Positions 1 to 6,147 are shown, counted from the stretch's first letter. The stretch is 17,069 nucleotides of DNA from JBHEKP01 sp041859375 (GCA_041859375.1 JBHEKP010000127.1:1-17069); one strand, 5' to 3'. Numbers and translations are program-made. The notes: generated by a model not told the origin, from the sequence alone.

Positions 1-79
1 GGACGGGATGGTTCCGTCCGGCGCGCTGTTATGGGTAACGCCGCCGGGTTCCATGTTTGCTTGTCCGGTTGGAACCCGG
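1..79. repeat. Two inverted repeats at the window start
   Basis: Two inverted repeats are visible. GGACGG (1-6) pairs with CCGTCC (14-19) around a 7-nt loop. CCGGGTTCC (44-52) pairs with GGAACCCGG (71-79) around an 18-nt loop. On the minus strand they lie just downstream of the possible small ORF at 95-226, so they could be RNA structures at the end of that transcript. Neither is followed by a T run on either strand, so I do not call an intrinsic terminator. No confident protein-coding gene is seen in 1-94, and the left edge cuts any context. Confidence 0.4.
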
Positions 80-94
80 ATTGGCGGGAGGCGC

Positions 95-226
95 CTACTT
101 CTGGCCCAAACCGGCCATCAGTATGGTGCTCAACACCGTAAGCCACAACTGGAAGAACAGAGCGCCTTCGGAGCTCATGTCCTTGGTGGACGCCTTTGCC
201 ACCGTGATGCCACGCACATGCCGCAT
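95..226 (-). CDS. Possible 43-residue single-pass membrane microprotein, unrecognised
   Basis: I do not recognise this protein and call it only on local signals. The ATG at 226 is preceded on the minus strand by a perfect AGGAGG (234-239) with 7-nt spacing, the strongest ribosome binding site in the first 400 bases. A 6-bp hairpin (240-255) lies just upstream. The 43-residue product has a basic N terminus (MRHVRGITVAKASTK) and a hydrophobic stretch at about residues 22-41 (GALFFQLWLTVLSTILMAGL) that fits one membrane segment, ending in GQK. An in-frame ATG at 280 would give 61 residues but lacks as good an RBS. The gene could be real, or the fossil end of a longer gene. Confidence 0.35.
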   Translation of the reverse strand: MRHVRGITVAKASTKDMSSEGALFFQLWLTVLSTILMAGLGQK

Positions 227-302
227 AAGCCTGCCTCCTGCCGCCTGTCGGCGGCTGTTGCCATCGGCTCCCTCACCCATAACTACCCCCCTGTTTGATT
301 AA

Positions 303-403
303 CGTTACAGGCGGAGTTTTTAATACCCGCAAAGGGGCGGGGGTGAAATAGGCCGGGGCACGGGCGGGTTACCACAACAGGCGAACAGTCCGGAGAGGCT
401 TTC
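303..403 (+). promoter_or_regulatory. Upstream region and RBS of the photolyase gene
   Basis: This leader holds a good Shine-Dalgarno sequence, GGAGAGG (392-398), five bases before the photolyase ATG. The AT-rich stretch around 315-324 is followed by TGAAAT at 344-349, which could serve as a -10 box, but I see no convincing paired -35 and do not assign a promoter. Nothing else is recognised between 227 and 403. Confidence 0.4.
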
Positions 404-1852
404 ATGGGTCTGACACTTGTTTGGCTGCGCAACGACCTGCGCCTGGCGGATCATCCCGCGCTGTACGCGGCGGGGGAGGCGCTTCCCGTGTTTGTGTGGC
501 ATCCGGAGGGGGAAGCGCCGTGGGCGCCGGGGGCGGCGTCCCGCTGGTGGCTCCACCATTCGCTGGCCGCGCTGGGAAAAGAAGTGGCGAAAAAGGGGGG
601 CGGTCTTGTGCTGCGCGCGGGCGACCCGGCGGCGCAATTGGTTGCGCTGGCCCGCGAAACGGGCGCGGAAACGGTGCATTTCACCCGGCGGGTGGAACCC
701 TGGGCGCGGCGGCAGGAGCAGGCGGTGGAGACGGCGCTGAAGGCGGCGGGCGTGGCCGTGCGGACATTCGCGCCCAACCTGCTGGTGGAGCCCGACGGCC
801 ACCGCAACGGCACGGGCGGTCCGTTCCAAGTGTTCACCCCCTTCTGGAAAACGGCGGCGGAGCGCGTTCCCGTGGCGGAGCCGCTGCCCGCGCCCGCACG
901 GCTGGCAAAAACGCCCGCGCCGTCGGCGCGGCTGGAGTCGCTGGGGCTGCTGCCCAAAACCGACTGGGCGGGCGGATTCCGCGAACTCTGGGTGCCCGGC
1001 GAGGCGGGCGCGGGGCGGATGCTGGATGAATTCCTCGGCGGCCCGGTTGCCGCCTATCCCAAGGACCGGGACATCCCCGGCGTGTCCGGCACGGCGCAAT
1101 TGTCCCCCCACCTCCACTTTGGCGAGATCAGCCCGCGCGCGGCCTGGCATGCGGCGGCGCAGCGCGCCGAGGCGGGGGGCGCGCCCGGCATGATTCGGGG
1201 CGTGGAGGAATGGGTGCGCCAGTTGTACTGGCGCGAGTTCGGCCATTACATGGTGTGGCATTTCCCGCACACCCCCGAAGCGCCGCTGCGGACGGAGTTT
1301 GGGGCCTTTCCCTGGCGGGACGACGGGGCCATGCTGCGCGCCTGGCAGCGGGGGCTCACGGGCTACCCGATTGTGGACGCGGGCATGCGCGAGTTGTGGC
1401 ACACGGGCTGGATGCACAACCGGGTGCGCATGATCGCCGCGTCCTTTCTGGTTAAGGATCTGCTCATTCCGTGGCAGCGCGGCGCGGAATGGTTTTGGGA
1501 CACGCTGGTGGACGCCGATCTGGGGAACAACACCCTGGGATGGCAGTGGACGGCGGGCTGCGGTCCCGACGCCGCGCCCTATTTCCGCGTGTTCAACCCG
1601 GTGCTGCAGGGCGCAAAGTTTGACCCGGACGGGGCCTATGTGCGGCGGTGGGTGCCGGAACTGGCTGGACTGGACAACAGGGCGCTGCACGCGCCCTGGA
1701 CGGTTTCGGAGATGGAGCTGCTGGCGGCGGGGGTGCGGCTGGGGGACAACTACCCCCGGCCCGTGGTGGAGCATGCGGGCGCGCGTGACCGCGCGCTGCT
1801 GGCCTATGAACAGGTGAAACGCGCGAAGGCGGAGGAAAGGCGGGGTTTATGA
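404..1852 (+). CDS. phrB: Deoxyribodipyrimidine photolyase (class I CPD photolyase)
   Basis: Repairs UV-induced cyclobutane pyrimidine dimers using blue light and reduced FAD. The 482 residues match the usual length of the family. The N-terminal alpha/beta antenna domain opens with LTLVWLRNDLRLADHPAL (residues 3-20). The C-terminal FAD domain contains WVRQLYWREF (270-279), the helix GYPIVDAGMRELWHTGWMHN (320-339) and the signature WQWTAGCGPDAAPYFRVFNP (380-399). These carry the tryptophans expected for electron transfer and the Asn/Asp residues near the flavin. GGAGAGG five bases upstream fixes the start. The stop overlaps the tspO start as ATGA, so the two are translationally coupled. The NNTLGWQW...GCG variant of the signature is familiar from many Gram-negative class I enzymes. 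Cryptochrome function cannot be excluded, but photolyase is by far the likeliest. Confidence 0.96.
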   Translation: MGLTLVWLRNDLRLADHPALYAAGEALPVFVWHPEGEAPWAPGAASRWWLHHSLAALGKEVAKKGGGLVLRAGDPAAQLVALARETGAETVHFTRRVEPWARRQEQAVETALKAAGVAVRTFAPNLLVEPDGHRNGTGGPFQVFTPFWKTAAERVPVAEPLPAPARLAKTPAPSARLESLGLLPKTDWAGGFRELWVPGEAGAGRMLDEFLGGPVAAYPKDRDIPGVSGTAQLSPHLHFGEISPRAAWHAAAQRAEAGGAPGMIRGVEEWVRQLYWREFGHYMVWHFPHTPEAPLRTEFGAFPWRDDGAMLRAWQRGLTGYPIVDAGMRELWHTGWMHNRVRMIAASFLVKDLLIPWQRGAEWFWDTLVDADLGNNTLGWQWTAGCGPDAAPYFRVFNPVLQGAKFDPDGAYVRRWVPELAGLDNRALHAPWTVSEMELLAAGVRLGDNYPRPVVEHAGARDRALLAYEQVKRAKAEERRGL

Positions 1853-2322
1853 AACGGTTCGCGTTGAACGGAACGGCGCTGCTGGTGAGCATCCTGCTGG
1901 CGGCGGGCGCGGCGGCCTTTGGCGGGATGTACGGCCCCGGCGAATGGTACCGGGGGCTGGCCAAGCCCGAATGGAACCCGCCGAACTGGGTTTTCGGGCC
2001 GGTGTGGAGTTTTCTTTACCTGTCCATGGCGGTGGCGGCGTGGCTGGTCTGGCTGCGGCGTGACCGGCATCGCACGGTGCTTCCCCTCGGCCTGTACGGC
2101 ACGCAACTGGTGCTCAACGCGCTGTGGTCCTGGCTTTTTTTCGGCCTGCACCGCATGGGTCTGGCCTTTGCGGAAATCGTGCTGCTCGACGGGTTGATTA
2201 TCGCCTGCGCCGTCGCCTTCTGGCCGGTCCACCGTTTCGCGGCGCTGCTTATGATTCCCTACGCCGCCTGGGTGAGTTTTGCCGCCTTCTTAAACCTGAC
2301 CCTTTGGCGGATGAACGGCTAA
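1849..2322 (+). CDS. tspO: TspO/MBR-family tryptophan-rich membrane protein
   Basis: Small integral membrane protein of the TspO/peripheral benzodiazepine receptor family, whose members bind porphyrins and sterol-like ligands and are linked to oxidative or light stress. The 157 residues form five predicted transmembrane helices. Family landmarks are KPEWNPPNWVFGPVWSFLY (about 40-58), the LNALWSWLFFGLH helix (about 89-101) and the C-terminal PYAAWVSFAAFLNLTLWRMN (about 137-156). The 4-bp ATGA overlap with the photolyase gene defines the start and implies co-translation. Pairing with a photolyase suggests a shared light-stress role, since TspO can handle photosensitising tetrapyrroles; that link is inference. 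The gene ends directly against the oppositely oriented ferredoxin gene, with no terminator between them. Confidence 0.95.
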   Translation: MKRFALNGTALLVSILLAAGAAAFGGMYGPGEWYRGLAKPEWNPPNWVFGPVWSFLYLSMAVAAWLVWLRRDRHRTVLPLGLYGTQLVLNALWSWLFFGLHRMGLAFAEIVLLDGLIIACAVAFWPVHRFAALLMIPYAAWVSFAAFLNLTLWRMNG

Positions 2323-2625
2323 TCAGGCGGGCGTGACGCCCTGTGTGACCGCCTCCAGGACGGCATCCACATCGTCCATCGTGACGCCGCTGAACCAGGT
2401 GTTGTCGGGGAACACCATGATGTTGACCCCTTTCGCGCAGCGGTCCATGCATCCGGAGCGGCTCACCCGTATTTTCCGGGCCAGCCCCAGGGCCTTCACG
2501 CGCTCCTTCAACGCGGCGTGAATCTCCAGGGAACCGCGCGCGGAGCAGCACACCCCCTGGCCGGGTTCGCGCTCGTGGACGCAGACAAACACGATTTTCT
2601 CAAAGGGAAGCCCCGCCTGTTCCAT
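2323..2625 (-). CDS. Thioredoxin-fold (2Fe-2S) ferredoxin
   Basis: Small cytosolic electron carrier of the thioredoxin-like [2Fe-2S] ferredoxin family, 100 residues. Likely cluster ligands are Cys15 (FVCVHER), Cys26 or Cys27 (GVCCSARGS), Cys59 and Cys63 (SGCMDRCAKG), which gives the family pattern of C-x(10-11)-C and C-x3-C. The tail NIMVFPDNTWFSGVTMDDVDAVLE also matches the family. AGGAGAGG lies five bases before the ATG at 2625. The gene is last in the minus-strand operon, 30 bp after the amidotransferase gene, so its partner is probably an enzyme made from the same transcript; which one is not evident. Its stop abuts the tspO stop at 2322, so any readthrough produces antisense transcripts. 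Confidence 0.9.
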   Translation of the reverse strand: MEQAGLPFEKIVFVCVHEREPGQGVCCSARGSLEIHAALKERVKALGLARKIRVSRSGCMDRCAKGVNIMVFPDNTWFSGVTMDDVDAVLEAVTQGVTPA

Positions 2626-2655
2626 GACGCCTCTCCTGAAGGGGTTGTCCGGGCC

Positions 2656-3807
2656 TCACACGGCCTCGAAGAATTTCTCGTACACGTGGGCGGGCAGCAG
2701 GTGCCGCCGGCTCATCCATTTTATCGGGTGCCTGAAGAGCTTCAACAGCGGGTAGTAGGTGGGATAATCCCAGAAATACCTGTTCGGTCCCTTCAGGATG
2801 GCGTCGTACTCCGCGCGGGTCATGTTCTGCTTGTTGAGGCAGTAGTCCACCATCTCGTCCGTCTCGAAGAAGGGGGGGGTCTCCAGCGCCTTGAGCGCGT
2901 CTTCGCGGGCGATGACGCCGGTGCGCACCTTGGCCGACAGCTCCACCACGCGCCAGTCGAAGCCGAACTTGTGCCGCGAGTAGTGGTAGACCAGCGCGAA
3001 GAGCTCGTTGTCCATGTGGTGCTGGCCCGTGTCCACCCAGCCGTACTTCTCGGCGAGCAGCCGCTCCACCTTGTCGCCCGTGTCGTCGTAGTGGTTGGTG
3101 ATGTTCACCACGCGGATGCCCTTCACAAACATCCAGTGGAGCATGTGGTGGATGTCCACGTTCTGGAAGGTGCGCAGCGGGTTTTGCCCGAAGCGGCGCA
3201 CCAGCCCGCGCACGTAGCGCGCGTCGATGTAGTTCCACGCCAGCGGCGTGACCCCCTCCTCGCGGAAGGAGTGGCTCATGATGATGCTGCGCACGTTTTC
3301 CTTCGCCGCCGTGCGGTAGAGCGCGCTGGCGATGCCCACGTCGTCGGTCACGTCGATGTAGGGGACGCAGGCGCGTATGGTGCAGTTGGTGAGCTCGCGC
3401 GAGTCGGGCCAGTCCATGATGACGGTGTGCAGCTCCACGTCGAGGGCGTCGCACAACCGCGCCAGGTTGGTTTTGGCCACGTCGGAGTCCCAGCCGTTGT
3501 CGAAGTGCACCGCCAGCGGGCGCAGGCCCATCTCGTGCTTCACATAATGGAGGCAGTAGGAGGTGTCGCGGCCGCCGCTCACGCCGACCACGCAGTCGTA
3601 GGGGCGGCCTTTGCCCTCACGGCGGATGCGCTCGGCCATGCCCATGAGGATTTGGCGCCCCTCTTCGCCGATGGGGAACTGCCGCTCGAGCGCGTCCTGC
3701 ATGTGGCAGTAGTTGCACACGCCCGCCGCGTCAAAGCGCACGCCCGGCACCGTCGTGTCCAGCACGCACCGCGCGCAATATTTCTTTTCATTCTTCGCTT
3801 CGGTCAT
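2656..3807 (-). CDS. wbuX: N-acetyl sugar amidotransferase (WbuX/WbpG/PseA-like, PP-loop)
   Basis: Predicted ATP-dependent amidotransferase that adds an amidine group to an acetamido sugar of a surface polysaccharide, using ammonia delivered by HisH/HisF-type partners. The 383 residues begin with two CxxC pairs (Cys11, Cys14, Cys31, Cys34) that probably bind zinc. The PP-loop ATP-pyrophosphatase motif GVSGGRDTSY follows at residues 75-84, then LAVHFDNGWDSDVAKTNL and HTVIMDW, all typical of the family. The PP-loop has Thr where SGGxDS usually has Ser, a mild variation. The start ATG at 3807 overlaps the antitoxin stop as ATGA. Its Shine-Dalgarno GGGAAAGGAAG lies inside the antitoxin tail. HisH and HisF homologues upstream support the assignment. 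No nucleotide-sugar genes occur in the window, so the substrate is unknown. Confidence 0.88.
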   Translation of the reverse strand: MTEAKNEKKYCARCVLDTTVPGVRFDAAGVCNYCHMQDALERQFPIGEEGRQILMGMAERIRREGKGRPYDCVVGVSGGRDTSYCLHYVKHEMGLRPLAVHFDNGWDSDVAKTNLARLCDALDVELHTVIMDWPDSRELTNCTIRACVPYIDVTDDVGIASALYRTAAKENVRSIIMSHSFREEGVTPLAWNYIDARYVRGLVRRFGQNPLRTFQNVDIHHMLHWMFVKGIRVVNITNHYDDTGDKVERLLAEKYGWVDTGQHHMDNELFALVYHYSRHKFGFDWRVVELSAKVRTGVIAREDALKALETPPFFETDEMVDYCLNKQNMTRAEYDAILKGPNRYFWDYPTYYPLLKLFRHPIKWMSRRHLLPAHVYEKFFEAV

Positions 3808-4178
3808 GACTTCCTTTCCCGCCGCTCAGAGGCGGGCCGCGCCGCCGCGTCCCCAGCCCCCAGCATCCGAAGGAACAGCTCGGGCCGCTCCATGAACTGC
3901 AACAGGCGCAGGGCCGCGCCATTTGGCCGGCGCACCCCCTGCTCCCAGCTTTCAACCGCCTTCACCGACACGTTCAGCAGCTTGGCAAAAGTTGACTGCG
4001 ACATTCCGCAATGCCGCCGGAGGGATGTGAGGGTGTTTCTGTTGAAGGCGGGCGGATCGGGCGGCGCGGACACAAATGTCCGGGGAAGCACGCGGCCTTC
4101 CTGAAGGGACGCGAGCCCCTCCTCCATGCCCGCAACCAGCCTCTGTCCAAATGGTTTCCTCTCAGGGGTCTTTTTCAT
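3804..4178 (-). CDS. higA: HigA/NadS-like XRE antitoxin with a tail read from duplicated hisF sequence
   Basis: DNA-binding antitoxin expected to neutralise the toxin encoded just upstream and to repress the pair. The 124 residues include an N-terminal segment and a helix-turn-helix at about residues 47-84 (LRRHCGMSQSTFAKLLNVSV, then KAVESWEQGVRRPNG), matching NadS/HigA-2 antitoxins that accompany RelE-like toxins. The ATG overlaps the toxin stop as ATGA. The family-like part ends near residue 106. Residues 112-119 are read from the 21-bp duplicate of the hisF 3' end in a different frame, and the last residues from the wbuX ribosome binding region. The C-terminal tail is therefore probably acquired and may not be needed for antitoxin function. 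Confidence 0.87.
   Translation of the reverse strand: MKKTPERKPFGQRLVAGMEEGLASLQEGRVLPRTFVSAPPDPPAFNRNTLTSLRRHCGMSQSTFAKLLNVSVKAVESWEQGVRRPNGAALRLLQFMERPELFLRMLGAGDAAARPASERRERKS
3824..3844. repeat. 21-bp direct repeat, copy A (antitoxin 3' end)
   Basis: Perfect 21-bp match to 4657-4677, starting GCTCAGAGGCGG on the plus strand. Copy A lies inside the 3' end of the antitoxin gene, directly upstream of the wbuX ribosome binding site. On the minus strand it would complete a hisF-like stop (CTC TGA GC) followed by the wbuX Shine-Dalgarno. It therefore probably marks the original hisF-wbuX junction. Confidence 0.9.
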
Positions 4179-4591
4179 TCGGGGCCTCGTTTTTTCATTC
4201 TGTCAATCAATTCCCGCTCCACGGCACGGGCCAGCCGTGAAAGTGTTTTCTTTTCGGCGGCGGACAGGTCATCCGCCTCGTTTTTGTCATACACATCCAC
4301 AAGCACAATCACCCGGACAGCCGGAACGACCTGATAAACAATCCTCAATCCGCCGCGCTTTCCCTTGTTTCGCCTGGCCTCCGCCCAGCGCACTTTTCTG
4401 AGCCCGCCACAACCCGGCATCAAATCACCAGATTCCGGAGCCACCGCCAAGGCGGACTGAAACGCCGCATAGTCCGGGTCATCCAGGAAATAACTTTTCC
4501 AGACGGATGTAAATTCCGGAAATTCGACAAACAACCAACCTGGTTCCTTGCCAACAAGAGTATCCCACATTGTGGGACCATTGTCAATCAT
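4175..4591 (-). CDS. higB: RelE/HigB-family toxin (NadT-like)
   Basis: Predicted RelE-superfamily ribosome-dependent mRNA interferase, first gene of a toxin-antitoxin pair in the toxin-first order of higBA. The 138 residues contain the family core GCGGLRKVRWA (60-70), NKGKRGGLRIVYQ (75-87), VIVLVDVYDKNEADDLS (94-110) and a basic C-terminal helix. I chose ATG 4591 because AAGGAGGGG lies just upstream. A longer reading frame to 4714 has no support, and ATG 4570 has no RBS. Base composition stands out: 27 of 60 bases are G or C at 4501-4560, against 45 of 60 in hisF at 4861-4920, which suggests transfer. The gene lies inside a sugar-amidation operon and overlaps the antitoxin gene by 4 bp. Confidence 0.88.
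   Translation of the reverse strand: MIDNGPTMWDTLVGKEPGWLFVEFPEFTSVWKSYFLDDPDYAAFQSALAVAPESGDLMPGCGGLRKVRWAEARRNKGKRGGLRIVYQVVPAVRVIVLVDVYDKNEADDLSAAEKKTLSRLARAVERELIDRMKKRGPE
4563..4577. promoter_or_regulatory. 15-bp palindrome over the toxin start region, candidate antitoxin operator
   Basis: TCCCACA (4563-4569) and TGTGGGA (4571-4577) are perfect inverted arms around one central base. The palindrome covers about codons 5 to 10 of the toxin gene. HigA/XRE antitoxins often bind short palindromes at or near the operon start, so this is a reasonable operator candidate. Only one copy was seen, and no promoter could be placed with confidence. Confidence 0.4.
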
Positions 4592-4656
4592 GTCCCCTCC
4601 TTCGCCTGTCGCATTCGGGCAGGACAGTCCTCCGAGACGGACGCATGCCGTCCGCG
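4592..4656 (-). promoter_or_regulatory. hisF-toxin spacer with hairpin and small palindrome
   Basis: This is the only appreciable non-coding gap between the first and last genes of the minus-strand operon other than the 30-bp one before the ferredoxin gene. It contains a 6-bp hairpin, CGGACG (4638-4643) with CGTCCG (4649-4654) around a 5-nt loop, the palindrome AGGACAGTCCT (4621-4631), and the toxin Shine-Dalgarno AAGGAGGGG. The hairpin lacks a T run on the minus strand, so it is unlikely to be a strong terminator. The toxin-antitoxin pair may have its own promoter here, but no clear -35/-10 pair is visible. Confidence 0.4.
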
Positions 4657-4677
4657 GCTCAGAGGCGGGCCGCGCCG
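4657..4677. repeat. 21-bp direct repeat, copy B (hisF 3' end)
   Basis: Identical to 3824-3844, offset 833 bp. Here the sequence encodes the last residues of the HisF-like protein (GAARL) and its TGA stop at 4659-4661. Together the two copies bracket the toxin-antitoxin pair exactly, like the duplicated target or attachment core of an inserted element. Beyond the 21 bp, weaker similarity (GGAC plus a GC-rich stretch) continues on the hisF-coding side. Confidence 0.9.
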
Positions 4678-5480
4678 ATGTCCACGGGCATGGCCGCGTC
4701 CTTGGGGCGGACATGTCCGGGCTCGAAATGGCGGCAAAGCTCCCCGTCCTTCGGGTAGGTTATGAGCACGGTGCGGCGCTTTCCGTAAAAGAGGAAGAAC
4801 GCGCCCGCCGCCACGGCCGATGCGCCGCCGCCGTAGACCCCCTCCGCGAGGTGGGCCACGGAGCCCGCGCCGCCGCAGGCGATCACCGGGATCGACACGG
4901 CTTCTGACACGGCGCGCACCAGGGGGACGTCGTATCCCTCCAGGGTGCCGTCGCGGTCTATCGAGGTGAGCAGTATCTCCCCCGCGCCCGCCGCCTCGGC
5001 GTTGCGCGCCGCCGCCACCGGGTCGAGGCCCGTGGGCCGGGAACCCGCATGGGTGAAGACCTCGCAGCGCCCGTCGGGGTGGCGCATCACGTCAATGGAC
5101 ACGACCATGCACTGCCGCCCGAAGCGGTCCGCGCCCCGGCTGATCAGGTCCGGCTGCTCCACGGCGGCGGTGTTCAGCACCACCCGGTCGGCGCCGGCCT
5201 GGAGCAAATCCCACATCATGTCCACGGAGCGGACGCCGCCGCCCACGGTGAAGGGCATGAAGGACTCCTGCGCGATTTCGCGGACGATGTCGATGAAGGG
5301 GCCGCGTTTTTCCGCCGTGGCCAGCGTGTCGAGCAGCACCAGCTCGTCCACGTTGTGGCGGTTGAACACGCGCGCGGCGTTCACCGGGCAGCCCACATAC
5401 TTGAAGTCGCGGAAGCGGACGCTTTTTTCAAGGCCGCGGCTGCGCAGCAGCAGCACCGGTATGACGCGCACCTTATGCAT
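4659..5480 (-). CDS. hisF: HisF-like cyclase subunit of sugar amidation (WbuZ / AglZ-HisF2 type)
   Basis: TIM-barrel partner that receives ammonia from the HisH-like glutaminase. In this subfamily it serves sugar amidation rather than histidine synthesis. The protein has 273 residues, somewhat longer than the roughly 250 of histidine-pathway HisF. It begins MHKVRVIPVLLLRSRGL, and position 11, where histidine HisF has a catalytic Asp, is Leu. Asp130 (VVSIDVMR) is kept, as are the phosphate-binding stretches PFTVGGGVRS (76-85), SIDRDGT (173-179) and VIACGGAGS (199-207). Loss of the first Asp with a neighbouring WbuX gene supports the WbuZ/AglZ-HisF2 assignment. The start ATG at 5480 overlaps the hisH end by 8 bp. 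The last codons form the 21-bp repeat found again at the antitoxin end. Confidence 0.9.
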   Translation of the reverse strand: MHKVRVIPVLLLRSRGLEKSVRFRDFKYVGCPVNAARVFNRHNVDELVLLDTLATAEKRGPFIDIVREIAQESFMPFTVGGGVRSVDMMWDLLQAGADRVVLNTAAVEQPDLISRGADRFGRQCMVVSIDVMRHPDGRCEVFTHAGSRPTGLDPVAAARNAEAAGAGEILLTSIDRDGTLEGYDVPLVRAVSEAVSIPVIACGGAGSVAHLAEGVYGGGASAVAAGAFFLFYGKRRTVLITYPKDGELCRHFEPGHVRPKDAAMPVDIGAARL

Positions 5481-6096
5481 GGGCGGCCATCTCCGCAAAG
5501 TTGCGCAGCAGGCGCAGGCCCGCGCCGTAGCTCTTTTCCGGGTGGAACTGGGTGCCGAAGATGTTGCCGTGCGCCGCCGCCGACACAAATCCGCCGCCGT
5601 ATTCGCTGGTGGCCAGCACGCTGCCCGGCACGGTGTCCGTGACATGGTAGGAATGGGCGAAGTAGAAACATGCGCGGGGATCAATGCCCTCCGTCAGGGG
5701 GCTTTCCTTCACCGGCGACAGGTCATTCCAGCCCATGTGGGGGATTTTCATGGCCGATTCGGGGTCAAAGCGGAACCTGCGGGTGGCGCCCCCCAGCCAG
5801 CCCAGCCCGTCGGCGTCGCCCTCCTCCCCGTGGGAGGTCATAATCTGGAAGCCCAGGCAGATGCCCAGCACGGGCCGCTTCTCCTCCAGCACACGGCGGC
5901 GGAGCGGTTCCGCCAGGCCCCGTTCCGAAATGGCGCGCATCGCCTCGGCGTAGGCACCCACCCCGGGCAGGACCAGCCCGGAGGCCTCCGCCACCACGGC
6001 GGGATCCGCCGAAACGCGCACCTCCGCCCCGATTTTTCGGAAGGCCCGCACCACCGAGTCCAGATTGCCCATGCTGTATTCAATAATGACTATCAT
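5473..6096 (-). CDS. hisH: HisH-like glutamine amidotransferase subunit
   Basis: Class I glutamine amidotransferase that hydrolyses glutamine and feeds ammonia to its HisF-like partner. The 207 residues match HisH length. The catalytic triad is visible: nucleophile Cys80 in VLGICLGFQ, and His185 and Glu187 in QFHPEKS. PGVGAYAEAM (44-53) and KIPHMGWNDL (117-126) are further family motifs. AGGATGG lies just before the ATG at 6096. It is the first gene of the minus-strand operon and overlaps hisF by 8 bp. Given WbuX downstream and no other histidine genes, it most likely serves sugar amidation; a role in histidine synthesis is less likely but not excluded by sequence alone. Confidence 0.92.
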   Translation of the reverse strand: MIVIIEYSMGNLDSVVRAFRKIGAEVRVSADPAVVAEASGLVLPGVGAYAEAMRAISERGLAEPLRRRVLEEKRPVLGICLGFQIMTSHGEEGDADGLGWLGGATRRFRFDPESAMKIPHMGWNDLSPVKESPLTEGIDPRACFYFAHSYHVTDTVPGSVLATSEYGGGFVSAAAHGNIFGTQFHPEKSYGAGLRLLRNFAEMAAHA

Positions 6097-6118
6097 AAAT
6101 CCATCCTGCAGGTGCCAA

Positions 6119-6147
6119 ATTGTAGCCTTTTTTTCGCCATTTCGCCA
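6119..6147 (-). promoter_or_regulatory. Candidate promoter of the hisH-hisF-TA-wbuX-ferredoxin operon
   Basis: On the minus strand TACAAT (6119-6124) is a good -10 box. The hexamer 17 bp upstream, TGGCGA (6142-6147), matches the -35 consensus at only three positions. A start near 6112 would leave a leader of about 16 nt containing the AGGATGG ribosome binding site. The assignment rests mainly on the -10 box and its position before the first gene. Confidence 0.35.

Noticed and set aside
320..1774. Long minus-strand frame opposite the photolyase gene
   Set aside because: Arg/Pro/His-rich translation without family motifs, opposite a clearly conserved gene; a usual high-GC shadow.
2518..4104. 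Long plus-strand frame opposite wbuX and the antitoxin
   Set aside because: Val/His/Ala-rich antisense of recognised genes and crosses gene boundaries; no motif or RBS.
4638..4654. Hairpin after hisF as an intrinsic terminator
   Set aside because: Stem of only 6 bp and no T run on the transcribed strand, so readthrough into the toxin-antitoxin pair is likely.
4592..4714. Upstream extension of the toxin to ATG 4714
   Set aside because: The extra 41 residues overlap the hisF end in another frame, have no family similarity, and a strong RBS sits at ATG 4591.
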